A stretch of DNA of 64,000 nt from Maratus speciosus (taxonomy: Eukaryota > Arthropoda > Arachnida > Araneae > Salticidae): assembly GCA_963932465.1 (NCBI GenBank), contig OZ010800.1, forward strand, positions 95,189,307 through 95,253,306, in the 5' to 3' direction. The notes below the pieces were generated by a model. The model was not told the origin of the DNA. It did no database searches and worked only from the letters and a program-made list of their open reading frames with translations. Both the position numbers and the translations under genes were made by a program. Below, piece after piece: positions 10,766 through 22,045 of the stretch. Position 1 is the stretch's first letter, and the number at the start of each line of letters is the position of its first letter.

Positions 10766-11735
10766 ATTGTAATATAGGGAAATTAATATGGTCAATATTA
10801 AATATATAATAAGTATAAAATATAAAACTATAATAATGCATAATTTCCATGTTCCTAAGGGAACAAAAAAAAAGATTTTATTTGATAATTATGACTTTTA
10901 ATCAATTCAAAACCCGTTTATCTCTATAAAAAGTCAAACTATACAGTTCGAATTTAATTAATTTTAAATGATATTTGATTATTATTGAAGATTAAAAACT
11001 AGTAATATACAACACTTCTGTAAAATAAATGGGGCTATATCAAAGGAAAACTTTTGACTAAGCAAATGACATACTTTCAAATTATATATAACAAGGAAGA
11101 TTTTGTGTTCTATTAAAAAAATAAAACATAACATATTAAACACTTTTTAATCGCATCTTGGATATTTAAAAAAATAAAAAAATTCATAAGTTGCGTGTTT
11201 TGGACTACATACGTAAACTACTTACACACACTGTCACTGGAACACATGCGGAACGGTGAGTATGCCTGTCCTAGATTTTTAATTTTTCCTTCCACAAAAA
11301 TCACTTTAATCCTTTAATGGCTAATCTCTTTTAATTAAATTCTATTCTGAAGATCTGAAGTGTGTCTATCGTCTTTATTAATTTGACCGAGATATTCATA
11401 CGAATCAAAGCTACACCACCCTTTAGTATTATTATATGTTGTTTATTAAGCAACACATATATATTTAGTTTTAGAGATATTTTATGACTGTTTAAATATA
11501 TATTTTTAAAAACAATAATGTGTATATTTAATTATTTAAGATCTATATTTAGCAAATAAATAAAAATAAAAATAAATTTTATCGTTATTACAAAACTGTG
11601 AGAAAATATTTGCTAAAACATATAAATGAGAACAAGATATTTTTTTTGATGTATATATAAACAAAATATGTGTAGTTTATTATTTTCCAAACTACAAAAA
11701 ATATTCATTGTCTTTTGTAAAAAATTATAAAAACT

Positions 11736-13500
11736 CAAGACAAAAAATTCTCTAAAGTTGTTTCTGTATTTGAACTAAAAATGCACGGTTAAAACATCAG
11801 ACAAACAGAACGTGGCATGTAATTTTTTTTAAATAATTAGTAATTAAAGGTTTTAAATAAAGAATTTGTGAACGAAATAACTTTTTTTTTTTACTTCATT
11901 TACTCTTTTCATAAATGTAAAACCTAGACTGAATATTTTAGCATACAGTATTTCCATTCAAACAAACTTTATTGCACAGGAAAAGAAATTTTTCTTAAAT
12001 AATTAATAAAAACATCCATTTAAAATCGTTTACACAGTGTGATTCATAAAGATCGAAACTATATCCTATATCCTTAAATATTGCCCCTAGACACATTCTT
12101 TCAGTTGCAACGTTTCATAAAAAAAGAAGCTAAATTAGATGGCATAAGTTGCAATCTGATCGGGTGTCTATTTCAGAAAATACAAAAATTAAATTTTAAA
12201 CTACTACTCACAATTTTCTATGGAATCGGATGGTTTCAATCCCGAAAACTTTCCCCATCGGAACCGAGCAACAGATGATTGTTGGTATTTCTGTAATATA
12301 CTTTTAATAGAACAACGATTCTTAAGAGGTGTCAGAACTCTTAAAACTTCAGAATTTTCGAAATTTTATTTTATTTTATTTTTTTTTTTTTTTTTTTTTT
12401 TTTTAGATGTTAAACTGTTATTTTTTCTGAACATTTTGATATAATTGTTTCCTTGAAATTCCCATTAGAACAGAAGTTATGACTTTTAGAAATACACCCG
12501 ACCAATAGCTGACGAGGCGTTTCAGAAACTTTTAAGTCCTTTTTCTCCCAATGACGTTTTTCGGCATAACGCGCAGGATATTTCAAAAACTTCTGAATAT
12601 TTTTTCATAAAATTTTCAAAACATTTATTTCATCTTAGTCTGTATAAACTGAACCTAGAATTGCCTTTTTACTGTTCAAAAAAAGTTTTTGGGGTGATTA
12701 CACTGCTGAAATTTTCAAATTTTTGTATTAGCTCAATACAACATTGTATTAAAAATGTCCAAATGCTTTAAATACAAATGTATTTAGGTTTAGTGCAAGT
12801 ATTACAGAGTGAAGTATAATTTGACACAAAAAAATTAATTCTAGCTCAAAATTTATTTTGTAATCCGGCGCGTAAGGTGTTGCCCCAGTTTTCTGTTCGA
12901 CAAGATGATAGTTTGGAGCCCCCTATAAATAAAAATTCTGCATCTTCAAGTTTTTAAAATAAATGGAATGAAAGAACATACTTATACATTCAAAGAACAT
13001 ACTTTCATCACAATAAAAATTGTCTTTTAAAATCATATACATTTTAAAATACTAAAGGTTGAAAATGGTTTTTTTTTCGGTTTTTTTTTTCAATTTTAAG
13101 AGTTTTAAGTAAGAGGTCACTTAAGCATTTTGGAATATACGGTTATTTTAGGATATAGGCAAAAATTAAAAGCGTATCACAGCCGTGGAATGTAGTTAAA
13201 CATTTTCGTACCACATTTGTTCAAAAAATCTACCAGTTTCCTTTTCGTCGGGGAATAAAATATTTTGCACTGTGCACTTTCAAAAACATTACCTTCCTAG
13301 TCGTCGACCACTCAGGTAAAAATAAAAGCGATACATTTTTTTTTTGTAACGCATCATTTGATTAGCTATGCCATTGCTAGTCAATATTTTGAAAATTATT
13401 ATAGAATAATTATTTATATATTTTTACATTCTTCTATCTTCAATAGAAGAAAATATTGTAATCGAAATTTTATTCGACTTCCAGTTTTCGACGGATTTAC
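11736..13500. other. AT-rich intergenic DNA
   Basis: There is a T-run of about 25 near 12380-12405 and no convincing gene. Short frames here have no recognisable domain. Confidence 0.5.
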
Positions 13501-13535
13501 ACGTTTTTGGGGTCAGAGATCAAAAAAACATGTTT

Positions 13536-14105
13536 ATCCAAAATGTCTGTCTGTCCGTGTGTCCGCCTGTCCGTCTGTCCCTCTACCCCTCGGTCGGTGT
13601 GCCCGTATGTCTGTGTGTCGCCATTGTACCATCAAAAATTGTATGAAGTTATGCATAGAATTAAACCAATTTTTTTAAGTTTTTGGATATAGGAAGAAGG
13701 TGCTTCATTAATGAGGAAAAAATCCGCTGGTAGGGGGCGCTGTAATAGCGATTTTTGTGCGATTTTGAATATTGTACAATCGAAAAGTGTATGAAGTTAT
13801 GCATAGAATTGAATGAAATTTTTTGTGTATGTTTGTGGCAATAGCAGAAAATTTCCTCCCTGAATTTGGAAATATTTCGCCGGTAGGGGCGCTGTAATAG
13901 CGATTTTTGTGCATTTTGAATATTGTACCACCATCGAAGCGTGTATGACGTTATGCATAGAATTGAACCAAATTTTTTGTGTACGTTTTTGGCCATGGCA
14001 AGAAGGTCTTTCCTGAATTCGGGAAAAATCTGTCGGTAGGGGTCACTGTAATAGCAATTTTTGTGCAATATTCAATATTGTGTACCATCGAAAAATGTAT
14101 TAAGT
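13536..14105. repeat. TGTC-type microsatellite plus about 150-bp minisatellite (3 copies)
   Basis: A degenerate (TGTC/CGTC)n run at 13541-13620 is followed by three tandem copies (about 13626-13771, 13772-13922, 13923-14080) and the start of a fourth. Each copy begins GTACCATCGAAAA-like, continues GTATGAAGTTATGCATAGAA, and ends with a GGTAGGGGCGCTGTAATAGC-type block and TTTTGTGC..TTGAATATTG. The long minus-strand frame across the array is only the repeat translated three times. Confidence 0.8.
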
Positions 14106-15480
14106 TTAAAACTAATTATAATGAAATATTGACATGAGATAGAAGAAAGTTTTGGGATTAGCACATCCAACTAGTTTATTGTATGTAATCGTTCCTTATA
14201 TATTTTTAATAAAATATCTATTTTTAAAACGCTTTCTTATGAATTAAGCATTTGCATCTTAGAATTTACCAACAAAAAGAAATTCCAATCATTCAGAAAC
14301 TGAAATGAATTTCTGAGTTTGACATGCCAAGCGCATATATATTACACAACATTTTACAGATGGCTTTGGAATACCTATTTTTAGAAAATTACTTTTCAAT
14401 ATTACTTCCAAAAAACATACGGAAAGGAAAATATATTTTCAAAGCGGGATAGAAGATATTTTTACGTTTATTTCTGAACGCTTAGACTACGTTCCTAAAC
14501 TTGATAGAAAACGTCTTAAGAAAATAAAACTTCAGAATACAGTTTATAATATAAGGAACAAAAATAATCCATTGCAGTACTCTTTTAAAACTATAAATTA
14601 TAAGAAAGATAATAAAAAAAAATAATTACTTTTAAAACATAATGTAAAAGAAATTAAAAATATTTAGACAAAAGAATTAATGATTACTAAAAAGGAAATT
14701 TCGGAATAACTAAAAAATATTATACCTTCCATAATGCTAAAAATTTTCTAAAACTTAAATAATAATTATAAGATTTAAGCTTTTAAATATCAAGTTAAAA
14801 ACTGAACATGGAAATTAATCTACGAGAAGAAAGATGTCAGGAAAAAATTAAAATAGAGCTTTGAGTTTGCAATGTCAAATAAAAATTTTCTATTAACAAT
14901 CCGTTATCAATAAGCATTCAAATACAGAATTTTTTTAAATAGTTTCAAGAAAATTTTGTAAGCAGATATAGAAAGTAAAAGGTCTTATGAAAGAATGTGG
15001 TAAAATACTGTGCGGTTTAGCTCTGAGTGCTGAGACTGGTATTTAACAACTTTGATTTAAAAAAAAAAAAACGTAAAAATCACACTTTCGAAAAATTTGC
15101 TGGTAAATAAAAATAAATTTGAATTAAAGTTAGAATACTTATTTAAAAATTATAATGTGCTAAAAAAATAAACACAATAATAATTTTTCACACCTAACGC
15201 ATTAAAAAGTAAAATTAATTATGCAAAATTATTAAATAATTTAAAACTAAATTGCACAGACCATAACTTTACAGACTCTAAAAAATTTATAAAACATCAT
15301 AATGCTAAATGTTTCACATAACTTCTAAATGAAAAATTATCTTCAGTCCTTGAAAACAACAAGTAAGGTTTTGACTGTTAAAAAACAAGAATTCGCAATC
15401 AGTCAGAAATACAAATATATTGTCATATAGAAGTCGTTAATTAAAACAGGTTTAAAGCCAAAACAAACAAATAAACCGAC
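14106..15480. other. AT-rich intergenic DNA
   Basis: I see no gene or repeat structure that I can support. Confidence 0.5.
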
Positions 15481-15481
15481 A

Positions 15482-16350
15482 TTAATAGGGTATGTGAGAA
15501 CTCTTCACAGGCATACAAAGTTTACAGTGTGTGGCTATGCTTTGCACAAGGAGATCAACCAGCGTCCCCATACCTCCTCTGGAGCAGTTTGGAACTCTTT
15601 TAGAGCGGCTTGTGTGGGAAACGTGTACACACAGCACAGACGAGGGCATCCCAAATGCTTTCAATGAGATTAAGATCGGACGAGTACGTCGACCACTCCA
15701 TTCATGCAATTCCATCAACTTCGAGGTCTTCGACGAGGACAAATCTACGGGGACGCGCATTATCACCAATTAAAAGAAAAACAGGACAAAATGTTGCAGC
15801 GTACAATCTCACGGTGGGTTCTAAGGTTTCAAACCAACGCCGGGCAGCCATCATAGAGCCCCGTCTAAAGATGTGCAAGTAGTGCGCTATCACTAAGAAA
15901 TCCCTGCCCAATCATGCTTTCAACTCGGAATGCGTCATGTTCGTTGATGTCCTGAGTGCGATTGCGTACTCCTAATTTTTTCCAGATCCATACACGCTTT
16001 TCATCTGGTTCCAGGGCAAATATCGGCTCACCCGTGAACATAATATTGTCCTAGTCGGACACGGTCCAATTGCTAGCGTGCGACACCACTTTAATGGTGA
16101 CCCTCTGGATTAGATGGATTGAGGAACACAAACTCGGTGTACCTGGGTGTACAGTATATTTATGTGTAGTCATTGGCACACAGTAGTGGTAGACATCGTC
16201 TTAACAATGGACGCTGCAACCACAGATGTCACACGTGTGGCGGTCGCTTTTTCGATTCGCTTGGCTACAACAGCAGAGCATAGATCATCCGCGAGGATCG
16301 AAAAACTTGGACGACAGGTAAACAGGTCTTTAGACAACTGTTTGGCTGGT
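15482..16350 (-). pseudogene. second Tc1-like transposase pseudogene
   Basis: The minus-strand reading gives, in order: a region after the HTH (near 16100-16350, weak); NWTVSD-stop-DNIMFTGEPIF (near 16015-16075), where the first catalytic aspartate of the usual FSDESRF is replaced by glycine; DEKRVWIWKK; YLHIFRRGSMMAARRW and LLIGDNARPR (near 15755-15890), where the second aspartate is kept; then a stop in place of arginine, followed by MEWSTYSSDLNLIESIWD (near 15645-15700), where the glutamate is kept. The C-terminus THCKLCMPVKSSHIPY ends at about 15485. It is clearly a different Tc1 lineage from the copy at 4.8-5.9 kb. Terminal repeats were not found, so the ends are uncertain. Confidence 0.85.
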
Positions 16351-17829
16351 TAGAATTGTTTCCTGAATCTTGAATTAACGGAATGATGAACACCGAATCA
16401 AAAAGCAACATCTATGACTGATTGACTTCAATGCGTTTGACGGCACGCCAACATTCTGCTTATTCCATTCATCTTCTGGAAGCCATAAAAACGCGTCTGT
16501 CTTCAGCGCAATATGTACGAAGATCTAAACCCCTTTTTCAGCATTAACATGCAACTCCTGTAACCCTAAATAATTCTGTATCTAATACAGCTGTCTTTTT
16601 TGCATATTTCTCGACGCAAAACCTTCAGTTGCTGTTACATATCTTATTTTTATACTTCCATCTAACTCCGCAGCAAATTGCAACGTCTCCAATTCTGATT
16701 GGCTTTTGGAAATTAACCTTTCCTCTGCGTGCTTAACTTTTCGCACTGAGTGTATACAAAACTTAATTACGAATATGAATGTAACCCTTGAGAACAGTGA
16801 AACTTAGAGATTAGTGAACGTACTAACACGAGATTGTAAGTGAGAAGTTTCTAAAATATATGTACAAAAGATTTGTATAACATCATTAAACATCTCTTAA
16901 AAGGTTATCGAAAGCCTATTTGAAACAATAAAGTGCGAAAGCGAAAAATGTATTTTCATAACAATCTCTTATAAATCAACAATATGGATTTAAAAGTGAT
17001 AAATTACTCAAAGTTAAACAATATAATAAAGAAGAAAAACTAAACTAATGAACCAAAGATCTTTCTATAAAACATCCATTAGGATAAATATTTTATAAAT
17101 CGCCCATAATAATAATGATTTTTAAGATTTCAAAAATGTCACGTAAGAACGGGAACATGAATATTCACCAACAGAAGATTCCGCAATCCTCCAGAGAATA
17201 CATATTGGGGCTTACAAATTTAACGTGGAAATTTAGAACTGTGAACAAAATGATCACAATCTTTCAACAAGATACCTTCAAATAACTTTCCGGAAAACTT
17301 TTCCCTACAAATTTCAAAGTACATAAAAAAGAGAAAAAATAATACTTTCCCAGATGGAAAATATTTTTTAGTCACAATCAGGAAATATTTTCGTATGCAG
17401 ATAAGACAAAAGTACCGTGTTAAGTAAAAAATAGAAAGTAACCTATTCTTACAAATATAAGGAAGATTGTTACAGAAAATAAGCAAAAAGGTATATCCTA
17501 TCCCTCCCCCTTGATCTCAGAAATTCGTTGCAATGTTAAATGATTAAATATGTTTTCAACTATTTTAAAAGGGACCTACTCTAATTTTTAAAAACAAAAA
17601 TCGTTTACACGAGGATTCCACTGAGGAAAGGGGGGTGATGGCCTTCAACTTTGAAATTTGAAATTAGAAGCAGTGTCTTTTGTCATATCTCTGATAAGGT
17701 CACTGTAAGACACATAATGTAATAAAACAAAGTTTTGTCCTTCAATGTTGCTTAAGAAACATAAGATTAATAGAAAAGTAAAAATAAAACTATTCTAAAC
17801 CAATAAACAAAACACAAGCTCAAATTGAC
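16351..17829. other. AT-rich intergenic DNA
   Basis: The first ~350 bp may still belong to the Tc1 remnant next door. The rest holds nothing I can support. Confidence 0.45.
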
Positions 17830-18527
17830 TGCATTTTACTTTAATAAGTTATTCACAGATAAATCTGTTTATTTGAAACCTGTATTTTACATATAATCCA
17901 TAACTCTAAGTTATTTACCTTATTATCAGGTTTTACTTTATTTTCCAAGTGCAGCAATACTTTATTTTGTATACATCCTTCATATATTTAAAAGCATTTT
18001 CATTTTGTTAATGTTTTCTTTATTTATATCAAAAAAGGCCACATCATTTTAAATTGTTTTTAAAAACTATATATTATTTTACAGTTCTATATAAAAAAAC
18101 ATTACATTTAACTTCACTTAGTATTCCCTTTTACTATCCATTTATATATTTTGTATTTCGTCCGTTCACAAATATTTCATAAAGTTACAGTTCAATCCAT
18201 TCCAAAATTGTGGATATAGTTTTAAGTCTATAAAAACTCTTCAATTTTCCATAATAAAATTATCATTTCTTCTAAGTATCTTTTTATAAAAGTTCGTTCT
18301 TTTATAAGTTATTTTAACACATTATCCTATTTTCCATTCTTGTCTATTTAAAAGTTTCAATTTCATTTAATCCTTAAAAACATATAAAGTTCTAAAATTC
18401 ATATATAACTTACTATATTATTTTCCAACATTCATAGTTCTTTCTTCTTATCCTAACGTTTTTCTAGTTAACTAAAATCATCATAAGTTCAGATGTATAC
18501 TATTATGCTTGCTGCATCATATAAAGA

Positions 18528-18568
18528 GAAATAACGTTTTCACCCTTCACTAGAGCGTCATCAGTTTC
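18528..18568 (-). ncRNA. hammerhead-ribozyme-like motif, minus-strand PLE copy
   Basis: The order on the minus strand is GAAA (stem I), CTGATGA, stem II region CGCTC..GGGT, GAA, self-complementary AACGTT as mini stem III, A, then TTTC closing stem I. It lies about 80-120 bp downstream of the stop codon of the GIY-YIG frame. Stem II has mismatches, so cleavage may be weak or lost. Confidence 0.5.
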
Positions 18569-18649
18569 AACTAAAGATTCGAAGTTTTTCTGGCTTGAGA
18601 TCATTTTCATTTTCCCTTTCTTTTCCCCCTTATTTTCAAAATTTCCCCT

Positions 18650-18961
18650 TCATGTAAAATTTTTTTTCCAGCTGTTATCTAGCGTAGCATGTGTCATATC
18701 GTTACATAAGTTCTGATCCTCTAAATCAATTTCTATTGCCTCTCGTAGTAATGCGCTCTGGAAGTTGTTATAATTAGCTAACTTTTCCACTGTTATTGTG
18801 TTTAAGTCCAAGGGGGTTTTTATATTTAGTCTTGAAATAGCGGTTTTCTGGCTTTTGGTTTTTAAATCATATATATGCTCCTTTAATCTTTCACTTATCT
18901 TTCTTTTTGTCATGCCAATATATTTTATTTCTTCATTTTCAGTATTTTTTCCTTTAATTTT
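18650..18961 (-). pseudogene. GIY-YIG endonuclease fragment (5'-truncated PLE copy)
   Basis: The minus-strand frame is about 98% identical in protein to the plus-strand copy, but it begins inside the domain at KIKGKNTENEE, just after the GIY motif. It retains YIGMTKR, the downstream RLKEH and the LLREAIEIDLE segment. One visible difference is NIKTPL against NIRTPL. Truncation at this point places its 5' end at the palindrome centre. It is not a complete enzyme. Confidence 0.75.
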
Positions 18962-18984
18962 TAACACCCCCCCCCCTCCCCTTT

Positions 18985-19437
18985 ATGAATGGACTATCTT
19001 TAAAGTTAAAACGTGAAATGAAAAAACTAGGAAAACAAGTCCCAATAACCCCCAACCCATCTTTATTTAATCTACTAAGAAATGATGTTGAAAAATACCC
19101 AGAACTACAAACAGCGGGAATTTACAAAATTAAAGGAAAAAATACTGAAAATGAAGAAATAAAATATATTGGCATGACAAAAAGAAAGATAAGTGAAAGA
19201 TTAAAAGAGCATATATATGATTTAAAAACCAAAAGCCAGAAAACCGCTATTTCAAGACTAAATATAAGAACCCCCTTGGACTTAAACACAATAACAGTGG
19301 AAAAGTTAGCTAATTATAACAACTTCCAGAGCGCATTACTACGAGAGGCAATAGAAATTGATTTAGAGGATCAGAACTTATGTAACGATATGACACATGC
19401 TACGCTAGATAACAGCTGGAAAAAAAAATTTACATGA
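18985..19437 (+). CDS. GIY-YIG endonuclease domain of a Penelope-like element (5'-truncated)
   Basis: The 150-residue frame has GIY at residues 45-47 and YIG at 61-63. Conserved arginines follow (R67, R72) in TKRKISERLKEH, and the metal-binding glutamate is probably in REAIEI (E121). This is the order of the GIY-YIG nuclease fold. In Penelope-like retroelements this domain is C-terminal to the reverse transcriptase and nicks target DNA. No reverse transcriptase precedes it: the frame starts 3 bp after the C-run at the palindrome junction, so the ATG is probably incidental and the copy is 5'-truncated. The downstream hammerhead motif supports a PLE origin over a host GIY-YIG protein. Confidence 0.75.
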   Translation: MNGLSLKLKREMKKLGKQVPITPNPSLFNLLRNDVEKYPELQTAGIYKIKGKNTENEEIKYIGMTKRKISERLKEHIYDLKTKSQKTAISRLNIRTPLDLNTITVEKLANYNNFQSALLREAIEIDLEDQNLCNDMTHATLDNSWKKKFT

Positions 19438-19518
19438 AGGGCAAATTTTGAAAATAAGGGGGAAAAGAAAGGGAAAATGAAAATGATCTCAAGCCAGAAA
19501 AACTTCGAATCATTAGTT

Positions 19519-19559
19519 GAAACTGATGACGCTCTAGTGAAGGGTGAAAACGTTATTTC
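19519..19559 (+). ncRNA. hammerhead-ribozyme-like motif, plus-strand PLE copy
   Basis: This is the same 41-nt arrangement as on the opposite arm: GAAA, CTGATGA, an imperfect stem II, GAA, AACGTT, A, TTTC. The four-base stem I is perfectly complementary. It sits downstream of the GIY-YIG stop at 19437. Confidence 0.5.
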
Positions 19560-21028
19560 TCTTTATATGATGCAGCAAGCATAATAGTATACATCTGAAC
19601 TTATGATGATTTTAGTTAACTAGAAAAACGTTAGGATAAGAAGAAAGAACTATGAATGTTGGAAAATAATATGGTAAGTTATATATGAATTTTAGAACTT
19701 TATATGTTTTTAAGGATTAAATGAAATTGAAACTTTTAAATAGACAAGAATGGAAAATAGGATAATGTGTTAAAATAACTTATAAAAGAACGAACTTTCA
19801 TAAAAAGATACTTAGAAGAAATGATAATTTTATTATGGAAAATGGAAGAGTTTTTATAGACTTAAAACTATATCCACAATTTTGGAATGGATTGAACTGT
19901 AACTTTATGAAATATTTGTGAACGGACAAAATACAAAATATATAAATGGATAGTAAAAGGGAATACTAAGTGAAGTTAAATGTAATGTTTTTTTATATAG
20001 AACTGTAAAATAATATATAGTTTTTAAAAACAATTTAAAATGATGTGGCCTTTTTGATATAAATAAAGAAAACATTAACAAAATGAAAATGCTTTTAAAT
20101 ATATGAAGGATGTATACAAAATAAAGTATTGCTGCACATGGAAAATAAAGTAAAACCTGATAATAAGGTAAATAACTTAGAGTTATGGATTATATGCATT
20201 TTACTTCTTGGAAGAAATAGAAAAATTTACTCCTAATTACACTGTTGAACAAATTTGAACTTTTGCTCTGTCATTAGTTGTTTTTTTATGCGGTTATTTG
20301 TGCTGATTCTGAATGTAGTTTTAGGCTTACTGCAGCACGTAAAGTTTGAGAGAAATTTGCATATTTCAATTTATGCCAATTTAGTAAATTTTATACAATT
20401 ATTTGCAAATTTAAGGAATAAAGCAATATCAGACAGGGTTTTTTGTTTTATGTTATTATTACTACCTAATTTACTTCACAAAAACGTTGTTTCTGAGATT
20501 ATACTGACATGTGACTGTAAAATATTGTACCTAATTTGCATATTTTTCATGTTTTTCTAATAATGTTTCTTGACGTTCAAATATTTCTGCCGCACAGGTA
20601 CGCTAATATGTTTCTAAACCAGTTTTTTGAGCTGATTTCAAATCTTGTATCTCTTTTCTTCTATCACGTCAAGTTTTTGAAAAAAGTGAAATTTTAGTTT
20701 TTGGTCAAAAAAGCCTGATATAGCTTTTTATGATACTTTGTATGATAAACTTCAACTAGTTAGGATAGATTCTACTACTTATTTTTTTTTTCGATTATAT
20801 ATATTTTTGTTTATGTCTCTGATATAAATCTGACCCTGTTCACCTTCTTGACAATGAATTACACCCCCCTAAAAAGCATCTTATATCAAACCTGTGTTAA
20901 TGCCATGCAAAAGTAGAAATTCATCTTACTCAAAAACTAGACATGACATTAGAAAACAGACTGCTGATTTGAAATGAGCATAAATATGTAGTCTAGAAAA
21001 ACATTACGTCAATTCTGTGGCAACTATT

Positions 21029-21619
21029 TTAATACGTTCACGCCGGCGCCGATATTCATGTTTTTCGCTGTGGGACGGCGCTCGAATTCATCTTTTGCTT
21101 CATCTGGCGGCGCGGTACTGTCGCTTATTCAGACACAGTATGAATGACCAGCCTCTCTCATATTTATTAAATTGAACTCGAATGCAACAAAGTCTTTTGT
21201 AAATTGGTGTTCTAGATAGGTTTGCCAAGTTTATGCGTCGGTAAATATCTTCCCATGTACGAATTTAATATAAAATGTTTTACAATCTAAAAAATATGGT
21301 CAACATGATATAAATGCATTTTCTGTAAGGTAGAAGCCACGCCCTTAATCAATGATATTTTTTGAATGAAAACGACTTCCCGTTTCCCCTGGTGAATGTG
21401 TTAAGTTTATAATATTGTATTATTTTACTACTGAATTTTCGAATATTCAAGTGTGACCCACCTGTAATGCACACCGTCTATGGATCAGTTGAGTGTGATC
21501 CACCGGTGATACACGCTGCCGGATGCGACAGTCAAGCGTGACCCACCGTTGATGCACGCCGCCTGATGGGACAGACGAGCGTGACCCACCAGTGATGCAC
21601 GCCGGCGTGAACATGTTAA
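21029..21619. mobile_element. TTAA-flanked MITE (piggyBac-like) with internal 43-bp repeats
   Basis: The ends read TTAATACGTTCACGCCGGCG (from 21029) and, inverted, CGCCGGCGTGAACATGTTAA (to 21619). TTAA on both sides is the target preference and duplication of piggyBac-family elements. Its interior is GC-rich compared with its surroundings and holds a short 43-bp tandem array. It encodes no protein. Confidence 0.65.
21453..21612. repeat. 43-bp tandem repeat, about 3.7 copies
   Basis: The unit begins GTGACCCACCGGTGATGCAC and continues GC.GCC..ATG.GACAG.C.AGC. Copies start at 21453, 21495, 21538 and 21581. It lies at the right end of the TTAA MITE, and the last copy runs into the terminal repeat. 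The internal CACCGGTG is itself self-complementary in the second copy. Confidence 0.75.
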
Positions 21620-22045
21620 AGTTGATAGTGATGAAAACATTACACCATCGAAAAATATGCAAATTAGGCTTAATAACTGATAAATAAATGTTAAGTATAT
21701 GCAAATCGTGACATTTATCTGAAGCAAATAGTGAAGGAGTCATTATCTAGAAAACGTAATTAGATGTGACATATATTGTATCTAAAATTTGCATAAAATA
21801 GAACAAAAAAGCTGAAATTTGCATAAATTTAAATATATGCAAATTTCTCAAAACCTGGACCACCTAGAGATAAACGGAAAGCATATTCGGAATCAGCTCC
21901 AAAAACTGATCTAGAATCAACAAATTTTAGTTCTAGGACAAAACCACTGTTGTCCAGAGTTACCGTAAATTTGGTTGAAGAATTGTTATTACATATTTCT
22001 GTAAATCGCTCTTTTAACTCATCGACGAAATTGGGTGACGTCTTA

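Larger units (their letters stand above)
7745..11735. repeat. tandem array of about 1.2-kb units containing U6-like sequence
   Basis: Four diverged units lie head to tail: A about 7745-8568 (partial), B 8569-10258, C 10259-11518 and D 11519-11735 (partial). Anchors that recur in order are TGTATATTTA plus ATCTATA (8571, 10261, 11521), the CTCTGATTCCATAGCAACTT block (7807, 8820, degenerate at 10550), the U6-like body (B and C) and the GGTGAAGATTAAAA..ACTAAATAAAAG block (A about 8330, B about 9245, C about 10985). Once the PLE-like insertion is subtracted from B, the period is about 1.2-1.26 kb. A has lost the U6 body, and A and B carry independent transposon insertions. Confidence 0.8.
17830..20206. 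mobile_element. 2.35-kb near-palindrome of two PLE copies with 12-bp target duplication
   Basis: Two copies of one element lie head to head: 17842-18961 on minus and about 18985-20194 on plus. The inverted arms (17890-18961 and 19126-20196, about 1.07 kb each) are almost identical, with only scattered differences. The direct repeat TGCATTTTACTT flanks the whole (17830-17841 and 20195-20206). The minus copy has ~48 bp of extra 3' end, and the plus copy has ~140 bp of extra 5' sequence. A C-run lies at the junction (18966-18979). Both copies encode part of a GIY-YIG domain and carry a hammerhead-like motif downstream, as in Penelope-like elements. High arm identity suggests a young event or conversion between arms. 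Confidence 0.8.
20345..21862. repeat. inverted repeat of TTTGCATA-rich arms around a MITE
   Basis: The arms at about 20351-20551 and 21651-21858 are inverted. Both contain GAGAAATTTGCATAT at one end and CTAATTTGCATATTTTTC at the other. A second shared motif (CAGTTTTTTGAGCTGATT near 20620 and its reverse near 21890) is arranged so that part of the pattern is tandem rather than simply mirrored. A TTAA MITE lies between the arms. No gene is apparent; the 101-codon frame at 20255 falls in this repeat. Confidence 0.5.

Noticed and set aside
13661..14068. 135-codon minus-strand frame with a threefold internal repeat (HKN.YYS.P....F.)
   Set aside because: It is the ~150-bp minisatellite translated three times; the repeat length happens to be close to a multiple of three.
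20255..20560. 101-codon hydrophobic plus-strand frame
   Set aside because: It lies in an inverted repeat arm; the hydrophobic look comes from T-rich sequence.
21453..21612. CRISPR array
   Set aside because: The 43-bp units are contiguous with no unique spacers and lie in a eukaryotic MITE.
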